From an uncultured bacterium (GTDB lineage: Bacteria > Verrucomicrobiota > Kiritimatiellia > CAIKKV01 > CAITUY01): 6,415 nucleotides of DNA. A model generated the notes under the pieces. It was not told where the DNA came from. It saw nothing but the letters and a program-made list of their open reading frames with translations, and did no database searches. Of this stretch, positions 5,897 to 6,415 are shown piece after piece (position 1 is the first letter of the stretch; each line of letters starts with the position of its first letter). The translations under genes were made by a program, and so were the position numbers. The stretch is from contig CAIZMS010000012.1 in NCBI GenBank assembly GCA_903934155.1, forward strand, positions 1-6,415. Direction: 5' to 3'.

Positions 5897-6415
5897 CTAC
5901 TCCAGCCTCGGGTTGAGGTATCCCGTGAACGGGTCGGTGATTTTCTGCAGGTATGTCAGCAGTTCCCGGTCATATTCGGTGTCGGCGTCGAGCCCCATTT
6001 CTCGGTAAATTCCACGTAGTCGGTAGTAGCTTTCCTCCGCTTCCTTTGCGCTGGAGTAGCGATGGGACGGTTTGGGATGCAGGAACCGCTTGAGCAGTTT
6101 CACCAAACGCTTGCTTTTGCGAATATGCTCGGGAAGCAGGGCTTCCATCCGATTCATCAGGGTCATTTTGAATTTTAATAGTTCGGCATCCGGCATTTCC
6201 AGACAAGCCTCGAGGGTTTCCCCGCAGAGCATTTCCAGGGCCACCAGACCGGCGCTGAACAGGTCGCTTTGGGCAAGGCCAGGCTCCAGCCGGTGGGTTT
6301 CGGGCGCCATATAAATGGGGCTTCCCAGTAGAATGCTGACCTTTTCACCCAACTCTACAGCCCGGCCGAAGTCCACCAGCTTGACCGAGCCCATCCGGTC
6401 GATCATGATGTTCGA
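5897..6415 (-). CDS. Hanks-type serine/threonine protein kinase, C-terminal part (5'-partial)
   Basis: C-lobe of a eukaryotic-like Ser/Thr kinase that transfers the ATP gamma-phosphate to protein hydroxyl groups. The frame is open to the window edge, where SNIMID continues the catalytic-loop pattern (KPxN); the ATG at 6406 is therefore internal and the N-lobe lies outside the window. Numbering from that Met: metal-binding DFG at 12-14, a short activation segment with GSPIYMAPE at 28-36, SDLFSAG with the structural Asp48 in subdomain IX, and the subdomain XI Arg116 in PSHRYSS. About 50 mostly charged, helix-prone residues follow. No membrane segment, PASTA or other sensor domain occurs after the kinase domain, so any sensor would have to be N-terminal or absent. 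The catalytic HRD is outside the window, so activity cannot be fully judged. The gene converges on the radical SAM gene, with 19 bp between stops. Confidence 0.9.
   Translation of the reverse strand, partial: SNIMIDRMGSVKLVDFGRAVELGEKVSILLGSPIYMAPETHRLEPGLAQSDLFSAGLVALEMLCGETLEACLEMPDAELLKFKMTLMNRMEALLPEHIRKSKRLVKLLKRFLHPKPSHRYSSAKEAEESYYRLRGIYREMGLDADTEYDRELLTYLQKITDPFTGYLNPRLE

Noticed and set aside
5905..5918. Short inverted repeat CCTC/GAGG near the convergent gene ends
   Set aside because: A four-pair stem without a T-run is too weak to call as a terminator and is expected by chance.

Overview
The window carries seven protein-coding genes plus one small gene that is easily overlooked, packed tightly on both strands. 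All belong to bacterial families. The gene set (GspE/PilB-type secretion ATPase, bacterial NADPH-type TrxB, membrane-anchored lytic transglycosylase, QueA, Hanks-type kinase) points to a bacterium with a peptidoglycan wall and a type II secretion or type IV pilus system. The clostridial-type 2[4Fe-4S] ferredoxin beside a radical SAM enzyme suggests an anaerobic or low-oxygen lifestyle. Base composition looks moderately GC-rich by eye. A PVC-group lineage (for example Kiritimatiellota or Verrucomicrobiota) would fit, but this is a guess that the sequence does not prove. I see no RNA gene, transposon, prophage, CRISPR array or origin.

Layout. Positions 1-1637 (+) are the 3' part of a GspE/PilB ATPase gene that begins before the window. 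It is followed after 9 bp by trxB (1647-2570, +). A lytic transglycosylase gene (2585-3148, -) converges on trxB and diverges from a yjbQ-queA pair (3190-3606 and 3614-4666, +). After a 75-bp intergenic region with a near-consensus sigma-70 promoter come a 56-residue ferredoxin gene (4742-4912, +) and a radical SAM gene (4912-5877, +) whose start codon overlaps the ferredoxin stop. The end of a Ser/Thr protein kinase gene (5897-6415, -) converges on this operon and runs off the right edge.

How the genes relate. Three forward transcription units are likely: (gspE)-trxB, yjbQ-queA, and ferredoxin-radical SAM. The last is the most suggestive biologically. Its single strong promoter and coupled translation imply that the ferredoxin is made together with the radical SAM enzyme, perhaps as its electron donor. 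The radical SAM enzyme resembles the COG0731 (TYW1-like) group but has only the three canonical cluster cysteines and a C-terminal winged-helix-like region, so its substrate is unknown. The other neighbours are mainly housekeeping functions (thiol redox, cell-wall turnover, queuosine tRNA modification) with no evident shared pathway. No clearly new system is visible. The points worth following up are the ferredoxin-radical SAM pair, two slippage-prone repeats in the radical SAM gene, and several start-site corrections.
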